A stretch of DNA of 64,000 nucleotides. Source: Thermoanaerobaculum sp964488355. Its GTDB lineage: Bacteria; Acidobacteriota; Thermoanaerobaculia; Thermoanaerobaculales; Thermoanaerobaculaceae. Under the pieces are notes generated by a model. It did no database searches and was not told where the DNA came from. It worked only from the letters and a program-made list of their open reading frames with translations. The DNA is taken from positions 1 through 64,000 of the forward strand of contig CAZAUJ010000008.1 in the NCBI GenBank assembly GCA_964488355.1, in the 5' to 3' direction. How positions within the stretch are numbered: position 1 is the stretch's first letter; each line of letters starts with the position of its first letter. Of the stretch, positions 33,340 through 42,655 are shown in pieces. A program made the translations under genes and the position numbers.

Positions 33340-33447
33340 TTACTTTTTCTGCAAGTTTTCCTTCGGGGCGCCGCAGGCCGGGCACTTGGCCGGCCGGCAA
33401 CGGCCCTCCACTTCCTTCTTGCACTTGCTGCAAACCCAAACGGCCAT
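33340..33447 (-). CDS. Mini rubredoxin-like zinc or iron protein (35 aa)
   Basis: Minus-strand ATG at 33447-33445 with GGAGGTGG just upstream. The product starts MAVWVCSKCKKEVEGRCRPA and has CSKC (C6, C9) and CPAC (C22, C25), plus C17 in the central RCRP. It matches the small 'RCKP-type rubredoxin-like' proteins that I recall from anaerobes. It may carry electrons or bind zinc. It faces away from mgsA and ends 18 bases from the GNAT gene. Confidence 0.75.
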   Translation of the reverse strand: MAVWVCSKCKKEVEGRCRPAKCPACGAPKENLQKK

Positions 33448-33515
33448 AGCCACCTCCGTTAGTATTGTGGTCCGAAGCACCGTCGGTGTAAAGCCGGCGG
33501 CGCGGGGAGGCAAAA

Positions 33516-33995
33516 GTGCAGCACCAGCTCCTTCCAGAAAGGAAACGCATTGGCCTGGTGGCCCACGACAACAAGAAGCGCGATTTGGTGGAATGGGCGC
33601 GCTACAACCGCGAAACCTTGGCAGCTCACGACCTTTACGCCACCGGCACCACCGGTGCAGTCCTACAGCGGGAGCTGGGCTTGCCGGTCAGACGCCTCAA
33701 GTCTGGACCCCTCGGCGGCGATCAGCAGCTGGGTGCCATGATTGCCGACGGGCTCATTGATCTTCTGGTGTTTTTCTGGGACCCGCTGGAGCCCTTGCCC
33801 CACGATCCGGACGTCAAGGCGTTGCTGCGCATATCGGTGGTGTGGAACATCCCGGTGGCCTGCAATCGGGCCACTGCTGACTTTCTCATTTCCTCGCCGC
33901 TTTTGAGCCAGGCCTATGCCCGCATTGTGCCCGATTATTCCCACCACGAGAGTGGGCTCTTACGCCTGGGGGAAGGCCCTTCAGGCCTTGGGTAA
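33516..33995 (+). CDS. mgsA: Methylglyoxal synthase
   Basis: 159 residues from a GTG behind GGGGAGG. Conserved blocks are IGLVAHDNKKRDLVEWARYN, ATGTTGAVLQ, SGPLGGDQQLGAMIADGLID, FFWDPLEPLPHDPDVKALLR and NIPVACNRATADFLISSPL. The catalytic aspartate is in GGDQQ. It converts dihydroxyacetone phosphate to methylglyoxal and phosphate, a glycolysis bypass under phosphate limitation. Its last 15 bases overlap the convergent ugd gene. Confidence 0.95.
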   Translation: MQHQLLPERKRIGLVAHDNKKRDLVEWARYNRETLAAHDLYATGTTGAVLQRELGLPVRRLKSGPLGGDQQLGAMIADGLIDLLVFFWDPLEPLPHDPDVKALLRISVVWNIPVACNRATADFLISSPLLSQAYARIVPDYSHHESGLLRLGEGPSGLG

Positions 33996-35309
33996 GTCGG
34001 CGGGGGCGCGACCCACGCACTCGTAAACGAAGCCTGCTTCCCGCATCTTGTCTGGCTCGTATACGTTGCGCAGGTCCACGACCAGCGGGCGCGCCAAGCG
34101 CGCCCGCAGGCGCTCCAAATCCAGCGAGCGGAACTGGTTCCATTCGGTGATGATCACTAGGCAGTGGGCATCGGTTGCCGCATCATAGGCGTCCTGGCAG
34201 TAGGCCACCGAAGCCGGCAACAGCCCCTTGGCGTTTTCCATCGCTGCCGGATCGAAGGCCTTCACCCGAGCCCCCTCCTGCACCAGCTGGGTGACGATGG
34301 GGATGGCGGGGGACTCGCGCATGTCGTCCGTTTCCGGCTTGAATGACAGGCCCAGCACGCCCATGGTAAGCCCGCTCACGCTGCCGCCGCAGGCTTTTCG
34401 GATCTTGTCCACCATGCGCGCCTTGACGCGCTCGTTTACCTCTACCACCGTCTCCACGATGCCGAAGCGGTAGCCCGCGTGTCGGGCGATATCCACCAGG
34501 GCGCGAGTGTCCTTGGGAAAGCAGGAGCCCCCGTACCCCGGCCCGGGGTGCAAAAACTTGGGGCCGATGCGGCGGTCCAAGCCCATGCCCTTGGCCACGT
34601 GGTGCACGTCGGCACCCAGCTTTTCGCACAGCACCGCCACCTCGTTGATGAACGTCACCTTGGTGGCAAGGAAGGCGTTGGAGGCGTACTTGATGAGCTC
34701 TGCCGACTCCACGTTGGTAATCACGAAGGGGGTTTCGATGAGGTAGAGAGGCGCGTAAATGTCCTTCATGATGGCGATGGCTTGGGGGTCGCGCGCGCCG
34801 ATCACCACCCGGTCGGGGCGCATGAAGTCTTCAATGGCCGAGCCTTCCCGCAGGAACTCGGGGTTGGAAACCACGGAAAAGGGATACTTGCCGCCGCTGC
34901 GCTCGCGGATGATACGCTCGATCACTTGCCCGGTACCGATGGGCACCGTGGACTTGGTCACCACCACCTTGTACCCGTTGAGGTGGGTGGCAATGGTCTC
35001 TGCCACCTCGATGACGTAGGACAAATCGGCCGAACCGTCCTCCCGTGGCGGCGTGCCCACGGCAATGAACACCACCAGTGCCCGCTCCACCGCTTCGGCC
35101 ACGTTGGTGGTAAAGCGCAACCGGCCTGCCTTGGCATTCTTGGCAATCAGCGCGTCCAGGCCGGGCTCGTAAATCGGTACCTCGCCCCGCTGCAGCATGG
35201 CAATCTTGCCCTCGTCTTTATCCACACAGGTGACGTCCATGCCAAAGTCCGAAAGGCAGGCGCCCGTCACCAAACCCACGTAGCCGCTGCCAACCACCGC
35301 AATGTGCAT
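33981..35309 (-). CDS. ugd: UDP-glucose 6-dehydrogenase
   Basis: 442 residues from ATG 35309. The NAD-binding GSGYVGLVTGACLSDFGMDV is near the N-terminus, and the catalytic cysteine (about 262) is in PGYGGSCFPKDTRALVD. It oxidises UDP-glucose to UDP-glucuronate, the substrate of UDP-glucuronate epimerases such as the one at 42.7-43.6 kb. Upstream in-frame codons lack a ribosome-binding site. Convergent with mgsA. Confidence 0.95.
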   Translation of the reverse strand: MHIAVVGSGYVGLVTGACLSDFGMDVTCVDKDEGKIAMLQRGEVPIYEPGLDALIAKNAKAGRLRFTTNVAEAVERALVVFIAVGTPPREDGSADLSYVIEVAETIATHLNGYKVVVTKSTVPIGTGQVIERIIRERSGGKYPFSVVSNPEFLREGSAIEDFMRPDRVVIGARDPQAIAIMKDIYAPLYLIETPFVITNVESAELIKYASNAFLATKVTFINEVAVLCEKLGADVHHVAKGMGLDRRIGPKFLHPGPGYGGSCFPKDTRALVDIARHAGYRFGIVETVVEVNERVKARMVDKIRKACGGSVSGLTMGVLGLSFKPETDDMRESPAIPIVTQLVQEGARVKAFDPAAMENAKGLLPASVAYCQDAYDAATDAHCLVIITEWNQFRSLDLERLRARLARPLVVDLRNVYEPDKMREAGFVYECVGRAPADLPKA

Positions 35310-35899
35310 GGCACCTCCAGGCCAACCGGCCGGCGCCATTCTAGCGCGGCGGCACACAACGGGCCGTTTGGCTTGCGCGCGGCTGCGCTTTCTCCCCTTC
35401 CGCCCAACCAGGCGACCCTCCAGGAAAAAGGAAGCCTGCATGACCGTGGCAAGGGGTCGGGCGGGTCAGCGGGGCGGCGGTTTGCCGCCAGCGGACGCCC
35501 CGGCGCACTCATGAGGCTCAGCTCGTCGCCGCGGTCACTCTGGGAGCGGATGACCAAGGGTCAATTCGCAGCCGAGAGCTGGTGGCAGTTGGGAGGCACA
35601 AGGGCGAACAGAGCCTCTCTCCTTGAAAGCCAGGACTGCCGGCAGCTTTCAGACCGGCGAGCGTCGGGGGCACCTCCCACCCCCTCGGGACCTAGCTTCC
35701 GGCGCAAGGGGGTTTTGCCAAAACAGCTCAAGACAGCCGGCCCGCTTGTGCAGAAGCGGTGGCTTGGGACGAGCCCCACGGAGCTTGTTGTCAGCGCTCT
35801 GCTGTACCGGCAGGGAGACGCGGACAGAAGGTGCAATTTGCCTGCACACCACCCCGCGCGGATCGGGCTGAAAACGGCTGCCGCTAACCGTCCTGAGGG
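35310..35899. other. Intergenic stretch with no recognised gene
   Basis: About 590 bases between the start of ugd and the end of the S9 peptidase gene, both on the minus strand. Both strands have open frames but none has a ribosome-binding site or a protein-like pattern. No tRNA T-loop motif, insertion-sequence end or strong terminator was found. Confidence 0.5.
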
Positions 35900-38068
35900 C
35901 TAAAACGGCTTTGCCTTCTCCAAGAGGTGCGTGCGGAAGTGACGGTAAATGGCGGTGAAAAGATGCAGCCGCTCGTCCTTTCCGGGGATGCCGTGGTTTT
36001 TGTTGGGGTAAAGGTGAAGGGTGTAGGGCTTTTGCGCTTTGATGAGCTCCCCAATGAAGTTGAGGGTGTTTTGCCAGTGCACGTTGTCGTCGCCGGTGCC
36101 GTGGGCGAGCAGCAGGGGCGCCTGCAGGGTGGTCACCGCATGGATGGGGGAGGAGTCCTTGTAACCCTCGGGGTTTTCTTCCGGCAGCTTCAGGTAACGC
36201 TCGGTGTAAATGGTGTCGTAAAGCCGCCAGTCGGTGACCGGTGCGACCGCGGCACCAGCAGCAAAGGCCTGACTGTGCGTAAGCGCGTAAAGCGTCATGT
36301 AGCCGCCGTAGGACCAACCCCAGATGCCAATGTGCTGCGAGTCCACGAAGGGCTGCTGGGAGAGCCAAACCACCCCTGCCAGTTGGTCCTCCAGCTCCAC
36401 CTTGCCCAAGCGCTGCGAGATGGCCCGCTCGAAGGCTCGCCCGCGGGCGGTGGAGCCCCGGTTATCGAGGGAGAAGACAAGAAAGCCCTCCTGTGCCAGG
36501 AAGTGGTGAAACAGCGCCGTCCGGCCACCCCAGGCATCCCGCACCACTTGAGCGTGCGGGCCGCCGTAAACGTAGACCACCACCGGGTACCGCCGGGAAG
36601 GGTCGAAGCCTGGCGGCTTGAGTAGGGAGGCGTAAAGTGTTTCGCCACCTGGACCGACAAGGGTCAGGAACTCCACCGAGCCCAAGGCGAAATCCTGGAG
36701 CTTGGGGGGTTTGTCGTAGGGCAGTGTCCGGGCCAGCTTACCCTCGGCGGTGAGCAGCCGCAGCTGCGGGAGCTGGCTGGCGGTGGAGTAGCTGTCAAGA
36801 AAGGCACGGCAACCGGGAGCCGCTCGCAGGCTATGGGTGCCGGGCTCGTGGGTCAGCCGCTCCAGCTGGCCCCCGGCCACAGGCACCCGATAAAGGTGAC
36901 GTTGCAAGGGGGAGGCCTCGGTGGCCACGAAGTACACGAAGCGCTCATCCTGGGAAAGCCCCAAAACCTCTGTGACCTCCCAGGTACCCGTGGTGAGTGG
37001 CACCGGCTTTCTGGCGCCCGGGTCCACGCGGTACAGGTGACGAAAACCGGAGCGTTCGGAACCAAACACCAACGAGCCCGTGGAGGTCCAAAGCCAATCG
37101 TCCTCGATGTTCAACCACGCCTCATCCTGCTCTTCCAACCGCAGCTCACCGCCACTGCTGGCCAACGGGAAGGTCAGCAGCTGGGCTCGTCGTTGCGAGC
37201 GGTCCAAAAACAGCAGCCAGACGGCTTGCGAGGAGGGGAGCCAACCAAACCGGGCTACGTACTCCCGCTCCTTCCCGGTAAAAGACCAGGAGATGATGCG
37301 CTGCTCGGTGGTGCCCAGGGTAGTGACGGTGACGGTGACGCGCGCGTTGGCGTCGCCAGCTTTGGGGTAGCGCAGCCAGCTAACGCGCGGGTGGGTAGTC
37401 GCAAGGTCCACCAGGGGAAAGGCGGGCACAGGGGTAAGGTCGAAGGAAAGGTAGAGGAGCGCTTGCGAGTCGGGCGAAAAGGCGAAAGCACGGCTTTGCC
37501 GGTTGTAAAGCTCCTCCGTGTAAACCCAGTCCAGCTGACCGTTGAGGCGTGTGTCGCTGCCGTCCTGGGTGAGGCGGGTTTCTTTCCCGCTCGCCAGCTC
37601 CAGCAGGAACAGGTCGGCGGCGCGCACGTAAGCAAGCTTGAGGCCGTCGGGTGAAAAGGCCACGTTCTCCTCGGGCTCGGGGCTACGGGTGAGTCGCCGA
37701 CAGGCCTTGCTGGCAAGATCCACGAGAAAAAGGTCGCCACCTTGGCTTAGCACGAGCCAACGCCCGTCAGGGGAAAACAGCGGCTCGCTCAGCTTGAGGT
37801 GGGTAGCTTCTTCCCCCGGCACCGAAAGCTCACCCTCGCGGAGCACCATGTGCTGGCTGCCTTGCCAGTTTTCCTTAACCAGAATTTGGCTTTCCCCCTC
37901 CCTTCTGATGAGGGCCAAGCCGTCAGCCAAAAGGAACACGCGGGGCAGACTTCCCTCCAACGGCTCGCCGGCGAAGATGGCTTCCAGGGTGAGCTTGTTT
38001 CCTGCCCAACTGGGGCAAGCAAAAAACCACGCCAACACGCCCAGGGAAACCCAGCGCTTTCCATTCAT
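35900..38068 (-). CDS. Secreted S9-family peptidase (DPP-IV type)
   Basis: 722 residues from the ATG at 38068. The signal peptide is about residues 1-22 (VSLGVLAWFFACPSWAG). An eight-bladed-propeller-like DPP-IV N-terminal domain (about 50-460) shows WLVLSQGGDLFLVDLASKAC and RHLYRVDPG. The hydrolase domain has PVVVYVYGGPHAQVV, the nucleophile in GWSYGGYMTL (Ser near 586), and downstream Asp and His in HGTGDDNVHW and NKNHGI. It should cleave dipeptides after proline in the periplasm or outside the cell. Single-gene unit, divergent from the glycosyltransferase gene. Confidence 0.92.
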   Translation of the reverse strand: MNGKRWVSLGVLAWFFACPSWAGNKLTLEAIFAGEPLEGSLPRVFLLADGLALIRREGESQILVKENWQGSQHMVLREGELSVPGEEATHLKLSEPLFSPDGRWLVLSQGGDLFLVDLASKACRRLTRSPEPEENVAFSPDGLKLAYVRAADLFLLELASGKETRLTQDGSDTRLNGQLDWVYTEELYNRQSRAFAFSPDSQALLYLSFDLTPVPAFPLVDLATTHPRVSWLRYPKAGDANARVTVTVTTLGTTEQRIISWSFTGKEREYVARFGWLPSSQAVWLLFLDRSQRRAQLLTFPLASSGGELRLEEQDEAWLNIEDDWLWTSTGSLVFGSERSGFRHLYRVDPGARKPVPLTTGTWEVTEVLGLSQDERFVYFVATEASPLQRHLYRVPVAGGQLERLTHEPGTHSLRAAPGCRAFLDSYSTASQLPQLRLLTAEGKLARTLPYDKPPKLQDFALGSVEFLTLVGPGGETLYASLLKPPGFDPSRRYPVVVYVYGGPHAQVVRDAWGGRTALFHHFLAQEGFLVFSLDNRGSTARGRAFERAISQRLGKVELEDQLAGVVWLSQQPFVDSQHIGIWGWSYGGYMTLYALTHSQAFAAGAAVAPVTDWRLYDTIYTERYLKLPEENPEGYKDSSPIHAVTTLQAPLLLAHGTGDDNVHWQNTLNFIGELIKAQKPYTLHLYPNKNHGIPGKDERLHLFTAIYRHFRTHLLEKAKPF

Positions 38069-38086
38069 GACGCGCCTCCGCCGCGA

Positions 38087-38116
38087 TTGTAGCCAGCGCT
38101 GAGGCATTCGTACAAT
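38087..38116 (+). promoter_or_regulatory. Promoter for the 38.1-kb glycosyltransferase gene
   Basis: TTGTAG at 38087-38092, an 18-base spacer and TACAAT at 38111-38116. The predicted transcription start falls at about 38122-38123, on the GTG start codon itself, which points to a leaderless message. Confidence 0.5.
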
Positions 38117-38121
38117 GAAGC

Positions 38122-39525
38122 GTGCCCTGGCGAAGATGGTTTTGGCCTTGCCTGGTGGCTTTCGTCCTGCGGGTTTTTGGCGCCTTGCTCCTGCGCCCTT
38201 GGCACGACGAGTTCTTCACCCTGTGGGCCGCTGGCTTGCCTTTGATCAAGCTGTTCCAGGCTTTGCGCTGGGATTCGGGCCCGCCGCTTTGGTACCTTTT
38301 GATCAAGCTGCTTTTGTTTTTTGGGGTACCCCCCTTGGTTGCCGCCCGGGGGCTTTCGGTGCTGGCAGGTGCGGTGGCCGTTGGGCTCCTGGCACGCGCC
38401 GCCGCGCTTTTCAACCGTAAGGCCCAGGGCTGGGTCGCGTGGTTTTTGGCCCTCCATCCGCTGGCAGTCATGTGGTCGGCGGAAGCTCGGGCTTACGGGC
38501 TGCTGGTGGCCTTTCTAGCTGGCAGCCTGGTGTTGCTTGGGCATGCCATGGCAGGAAAGGAGAGGGGCTGGCTTTCCTTGGCAGCGGTGCTAGCTGGCGC
38601 GCTCTACACCCACGCCCTTGCCCTTCTGTGGCTGGGGGCGCTGTTGGCCTACGCCTTAGTGGAACGGAGCCGGCCGCTTGTTTGGGCCTGTGCTTCAGCG
38701 CTGGCTTCCTTTGCCCCTTGGTTGCCGGTGATGGCTCGGCAACCGGTGGAAGCGGTGGCCTGGATGACTGCTGGTGCGGAGCAGCTGCCCAGCTGGGCAC
38801 GCCTTTTGGGACCCTGGCGGCTCTTGCCCCCCGTAGCCGACTGGAGCTTGACGCTGGAAGCCCCACAGCCGCCAGTGCTGCTGCAAGCGCTGGTATGGGT
38901 GGTTGTGGGTTGGCTTTTGCTCCACCTTGGCCGCACGTCCCTCTGGTGGCTTTTCCTTTTGCCTTCCGCCTTTTTCTGGGTAGCTTCGGCCTTGGGTCTG
39001 CCGCTTTTTTTCCCTGGCCGTGGCGAGGCGCTGCTTCTGCCAATCTTCCTCTTACTTTTGGGCCGTGGGTTGGGCGGAAGGCGCCTTCTGGCCGCCGGTT
39101 TGCTCCTCGCCAGCCTCGCCTCCTCTCTTTGGGTGTTGACTTTTTGGCACCGCCGGCCACCCCGGCCCGAGGCGCTGTTGGCGGGGAAACTGATACAAGA
39201 AGCTCCCGGCGGCTTGCTGCTGACCACCGGCTGGTGGTGGCTGGGCTTGCGTTTCCACTTGCCGGCCTCCTGGGAGCTGGTGCCCGTTCCGCAGGCGATT
39301 GGCCAACACCCTGGCTGGTTTCGCCCGGGAAGGGAGAGGCTTTCCCAGGGGGAGCTGCAAACGCTGGAGCGCCGTCTTGAGGAAAAGCAAAAGCAGGGCT
39401 TCGTAGCTGTGCTGCTGACCCCTGGCTTGCCCGAATCCCGCCAGCTGGCAGGGCTGGTGGAGCGTTTGGGCCTGCGGCTCCTGGCCCGGGTCCCTGCGGG
39501 CGAGCTGTACGGGGGTGGGCGGTGA
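38122..39525 (+). CDS. Polytopic membrane glycosyltransferase (GT-C type)
   Basis: 467 residues from a GTG, with about ten hydrophobic segments between residues 8 and 345. The short first loop contains RPWHDEFFTLWAAG, and the acidic pair in WHDE is typical for GT39-like, dolichol- or polyprenyl-phosphate-dependent enzymes. HPLAVMWSAEARAYGLLVAF is another GT-C feature. The C-terminal 110 residues form a soluble domain. Acceptor and sugar are unknown. The stop overlaps the next gene's GTG. Confidence 0.75.
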   Translation: MPWRRWFWPCLVAFVLRVFGALLLRPWHDEFFTLWAAGLPLIKLFQALRWDSGPPLWYLLIKLLLFFGVPPLVAARGLSVLAGAVAVGLLARAAALFNRKAQGWVAWFLALHPLAVMWSAEARAYGLLVAFLAGSLVLLGHAMAGKERGWLSLAAVLAGALYTHALALLWLGALLAYALVERSRPLVWACASALASFAPWLPVMARQPVEAVAWMTAGAEQLPSWARLLGPWRLLPPVADWSLTLEAPQPPVLLQALVWVVVGWLLLHLGRTSLWWLFLLPSAFFWVASALGLPLFFPGRGEALLLPIFLLLLGRGLGGRRLLAAGLLLASLASSLWVLTFWHRRPPRPEALLAGKLIQEAPGGLLLTTGWWWLGLRFHLPASWELVPVPQAIGQHPGWFRPGRERLSQGELQTLERRLEEKQKQGFVAVLLTPGLPESRQLAGLVERLGLRLLARVPAGELYGGGR

Positions 39526-41279
39526 CCGACAAGGGCAGGCAGGCCGCTTTCTGGCTGCTGGTGGCATGGGCCGTGGGGCTTTCAGTGGCCGCCGGCTGGC
39601 ACAACAGCGCCACCAACGACGAGCCTGCCCAGGTCTTTGCTGCCGCGGCAGCGTTTCGCGGGCGGGGCCTGTGGGTTGCCGAGCATCCGCCTTTGTACAA
39701 GCTGGTGGCCGGTCTTCCGCTGCAGTTTTTGCCCATTTCCCTGCCCAGCTTGCAGCTTTCGGAGGTGGCCCCCCACTACCCGGGGACGATTCATCGCTTC
39801 CTGCACGAAAACCGGCTTGCCAACCTCACCATCCTGCGGGCCGCGCGGCTGGGTATGGTGATTTTCTTGCCTTTCTTGCTCTTGGGCACGCGTCGGCTGG
39901 GGGAGCTGGCGGGGGGTAGCCCCCTGGGCCTGGCCGCCACCCTGGCCGTAGCGGGCCAGCCACTGGTTTTGGGCCACAGCTTTTTGGTGCACACGGACGT
40001 GGCCGCGGCCGCCTGCTGGGTATGGGCCATCGTTTGGGCCGAACGTGGCTTGCGGGGCGAGAGCCAAGCCTTCCTCCCGCTGGGCTTGTGCCTGGGGCTG
40101 GCTTTGGCGGCCAAGCATTCGGGTGTCTTGTTGGCGCTTTTTCTGGCCCTGCGGCTGCTCTGGGCGCGCCTGCGCGGGTGCCGGCTCCCCCTGGGCCTAA
40201 CCCTGGCGGCAGTGGTGGTGGCCTGTGCTGTTCCGTGGCTCTTGACCGCCTGGACCCTGCGCGCGGTGACGGTGGAAGAGGAACGGACGCTGATTGGGCT
40301 GGTAGCGGCGCGGTTTATCGGCTGGGACCAGGTTCGGGAGGGGCTTTTATGGCTTGGAGGGCTGAGCAAGGCGGTCGCCCACTGGTTTCTGGGCCTGGCT
40401 TATGTTGCCTGGACCAACACTCATGGACAAGGCATCAACTTCTTTTGCGGGCAAACCTCACCGGAGGGCTTTTTCTTTTACTTTCCGCTGGCTTTGGTGG
40501 CCAAGCTATCGGCGCCCTTGACCTTGCTTTGGCTTGCGGGGCTGTTCTGCTGGCGCAGGCTTTCATTGGTGGCCCGCTGGGGGCTCCTCTACGCCGGTCT
40601 TTACCTCTTTGCCTCGCTGGGATCCAACTACAACATCGGTGCGCGCCACCTGATGCCCTTGGTACCCCTTTTGGCCGTGGTTGCGGGCGAGGTTCTGGCC
40701 AGTCTGGCGCCCCGGCTGCAGGCGTTGGCGGCAGCTGCGCTGCTGGCTTCCCCGCTGGTGAGCTTTCCCTCCTACATTGCCCATTTTTCCTTGCTGGTGG
40801 GAGGACCGCGCGGGGGGGAAAGGCTTCTCTCCGACTCCAACCTGGATTGGGGACAGGACTGGGCGCGGGTCGCCGCCGTGGCCCGGGAAAGGGGATGGTC
40901 GCCCCTGGTCGCCGTATACATCGGTGCAGACGACCCTGCCGCCTACGGCACGCCCATGGAGGACCCCTTCCTCGCCGGCCAGATTCCAAAGCACGGTTTC
41001 GTGGCGGTTTCTTCTTTCGCGGCTCGGGTGGGACCCGCCTCCTTGGAATACCGCAGCGCCGGGCGGGAGGCCGCTTTCCTGCGACACCTGCTTGCCCAAG
41101 TGGAGCGCTGTGGGCTCCTCGCCCGGGTGGGCCACAGCATTAGCGTTTACCGCTGCGGCGACCCACCACCAGCACTCCAACAGCCGCCAGGGCCAACGCC
41201 CAGCCCCAGCGGGAGCGAGGGTTGCCTGCCCACGTCACCGCCAGGCGGTGAAAGCCCGGGTCCACGGCGACCGCTATGA
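39522..41279 (+). CDS. GT39-family membrane glycosyltransferase
   Basis: 585 residues from a GTG overlapping the previous stop. It has many membrane segments; the first loop shows HNSATNDEPAQVF with the catalytic-type acidic pair, and EHPPLYKLVAGLPLQFLP follows, as in PMT-like enzymes. Later NYNIGARHLMPLVPLLAVVA is also typical. The last 38 or so residues are low-complexity (PPPALQQPPGPTPSPSGSEG) and read over the end of a convergent gene, so the natural C-terminus may once have been near YRCGD. Confidence 0.78.
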   Translation: MTDKGRQAAFWLLVAWAVGLSVAAGWHNSATNDEPAQVFAAAAAFRGRGLWVAEHPPLYKLVAGLPLQFLPISLPSLQLSEVAPHYPGTIHRFLHENRLANLTILRAARLGMVIFLPFLLLGTRRLGELAGGSPLGLAATLAVAGQPLVLGHSFLVHTDVAAAACWVWAIVWAERGLRGESQAFLPLGLCLGLALAAKHSGVLLALFLALRLLWARLRGCRLPLGLTLAAVVVACAVPWLLTAWTLRAVTVEEERTLIGLVAARFIGWDQVREGLLWLGGLSKAVAHWFLGLAYVAWTNTHGQGINFFCGQTSPEGFFFYFPLALVAKLSAPLTLLWLAGLFCWRRLSLVARWGLLYAGLYLFASLGSNYNIGARHLMPLVPLLAVVAGEVLASLAPRLQALAAAALLASPLVSFPSYIAHFSLLVGGPRGGERLLSDSNLDWGQDWARVAAVARERGWSPLVAVYIGADDPAAYGTPMEDPFLAGQIPKHGFVAVSSFAARVGPASLEYRSAGREAAFLRHLLAQVERCGLLARVGHSISVYRCGDPPPALQQPPGPTPSPSGSEGCLPTSPPGGESPGPRRPL

Positions 41280-42642
41280 CGCCTCGTTCCTGCCGCAGCA
41301 CAGCGGGCTTCCCGTCGACGGTGGCACGCCAAAGGGGATAGGCTAAAAGCCGTAAACGGACCAGCCCACCAGGGCCGCTCACGGCCAGCTCGCGCCGCAA
41401 GGGGCGCCAGCGCACCACCTGGCAGGGGCCCGGGCACAGGGCTGCTTCCTTACCGAAGGTGACCAGCTGTTCCCCCAGGAAGGCAAAGGACGCAGGCCGG
41501 TTTTGCTGGGCGTCAACCACCAGGGGGTTACCGGCCAGCTCTTGGTGGACCTTCCCGCCCAAGACCCACCAGGGGTCGTTGGCGGCCAGCCGAGGATCCC
41601 CTACCGCTTGCCAAGACGGCAGCCACAGGTGAGGGCCCAGGTAGAGCAGCACTGCCAAACAAAGCTGGCGCCGGCCCAGCCGGGGCAGGAGCTCGGGCAG
41701 CAAAAGGGAGGCGGGCGTGAGGAAGCGCCAAGGAAACTGCAGCCAGGGCAGCACAGGCAGCACACGCCAGAAGGGTGCGGAAATGGGCGCAGCAAGGAAA
41801 AGGCACATCAGGGCGAGGAGCCTAGGACCCGGGGTTTGGCGCGCAAGGAGCACGAGGGCAAGCCAGCTCACTGCCAGCCAGCTTAAAGCAGCCACCGCCG
41901 GCCAATCGTGGGCTGCAGGGGAAGCCAGGAAGTTGCGGCGGTACTCGAAGATGCCACCCGTAAGTCCCTCCTTTGCTGCCACCCACGCCTGTTCCTGGAG
42001 CAGCGGAAGCCAGTGCCAGGCGGTGAGGGCCAGGCCCAGAGCCCAGGGCCAGGCCCAGCGCCAAAGCCCCAACCGCCGGCTTCGGCGCCCCAGCACCGCA
42101 AGAGGGGTGAGAAGCGTAACGGTAACGAAGGTGGGAGCGTGCACCAGCCAAAGGGCAGCCCAGCCCAGGGCACGAACGGGATTCTTGCCGGTGTCTTGCC
42201 AGTGGGCGCGTAAAAGCCAAAGGGCCAAAGGCAGCGCGTAAAGTTCGGAAAAAGCGCCGCGGTGAAAAATGAGAAAGGGTAGTAAGGGGTTGGCCAGCCA
42301 CCAAAGGCCGAAAAGACGCCTTTCGGCCCCAGCAACCCGCCAAAGGGCCGCCAGGGCCAGGATAGTGGCCAGGCGCAGGCCGCGACCGGCATCGGCCAAG
42401 AGCAAGCCCAAAAGGCCCGCCACGAAGGGTCCGCCGGGGCTGTACAGGCGGATGCCAGGGCTGCCAAAGCCGGCGTTGAGGTCTGGCAGCCAAAGAGGCA
42501 GGCTAACCTCCCGCAGGCAGCGCATGACCTGCTGCGTCCACAGGAGGTGGACGTAGGTGTCGGGCCCGGCCGGCAGCCGCGGCCAGGCCACGAGGGCCAC
42601 CGCCAGCGACAGGCCCACCAGGGCAGCGAGCCAGCTCCCCAC
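41140..42642 (-). CDS. Polytopic membrane protein, glycosyltransferase-like
   Basis: 500 residues from GTG 42642, the first suitable start after the epimerase stop; longer frames run into that gene. It has about ten hydrophobic segments. The N-terminal PAGPDTYVHLLWTQQVMRCL and WLPDLNAGFGSPGIRLYSPG resemble large GT-C or YfhO-like membrane enzymes. A soluble C-terminal part has LRLLAYPLWRATVDGKPAVL, a pattern seen in YfhO-like proteins. It overlaps the convergent GT39 gene by 140 bases. Confidence 0.6.
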   Translation of the reverse strand: MGSWLAALVGLSLAVALVAWPRLPAGPDTYVHLLWTQQVMRCLREVSLPLWLPDLNAGFGSPGIRLYSPGGPFVAGLLGLLLADAGRGLRLATILALAALWRVAGAERRLFGLWWLANPLLPFLIFHRGAFSELYALPLALWLLRAHWQDTGKNPVRALGWAALWLVHAPTFVTVTLLTPLAVLGRRSRRLGLWRWAWPWALGLALTAWHWLPLLQEQAWVAAKEGLTGGIFEYRRNFLASPAAHDWPAVAALSWLAVSWLALVLLARQTPGPRLLALMCLFLAAPISAPFWRVLPVLPWLQFPWRFLTPASLLLPELLPRLGRRQLCLAVLLYLGPHLWLPSWQAVGDPRLAANDPWWVLGGKVHQELAGNPLVVDAQQNRPASFAFLGEQLVTFGKEAALCPGPCQVVRWRPLRRELAVSGPGGLVRLRLLAYPLWRATVDGKPAVLRQERGVIAVAVDPGFHRLAVTWAGNPRSRWGWALALAAVGVLVVGRRSGKR

Positions 42643-42655
42643 TCGGGGGGAGAAG

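Noticed and set aside
35310..35899. Possible tRNA or small RNA in the 590-base gap
   Set aside because: No T-loop consensus, no cloverleaf pairing and no flanking promoter-terminator pair could be seen by eye.
34479..35903. Long plus-strand open frame opposite ugd
   Set aside because: It mirrors the codon pattern of the confident minus-strand UDP-glucose dehydrogenase gene and has no protein family pattern.
38468..39736. Long minus-strand open frame opposite the glycosyltransferase genes
   Set aside because: Antisense shadow of GC-rich coding DNA; the product is Arg/Pro/Ala-rich and lacks a start site.
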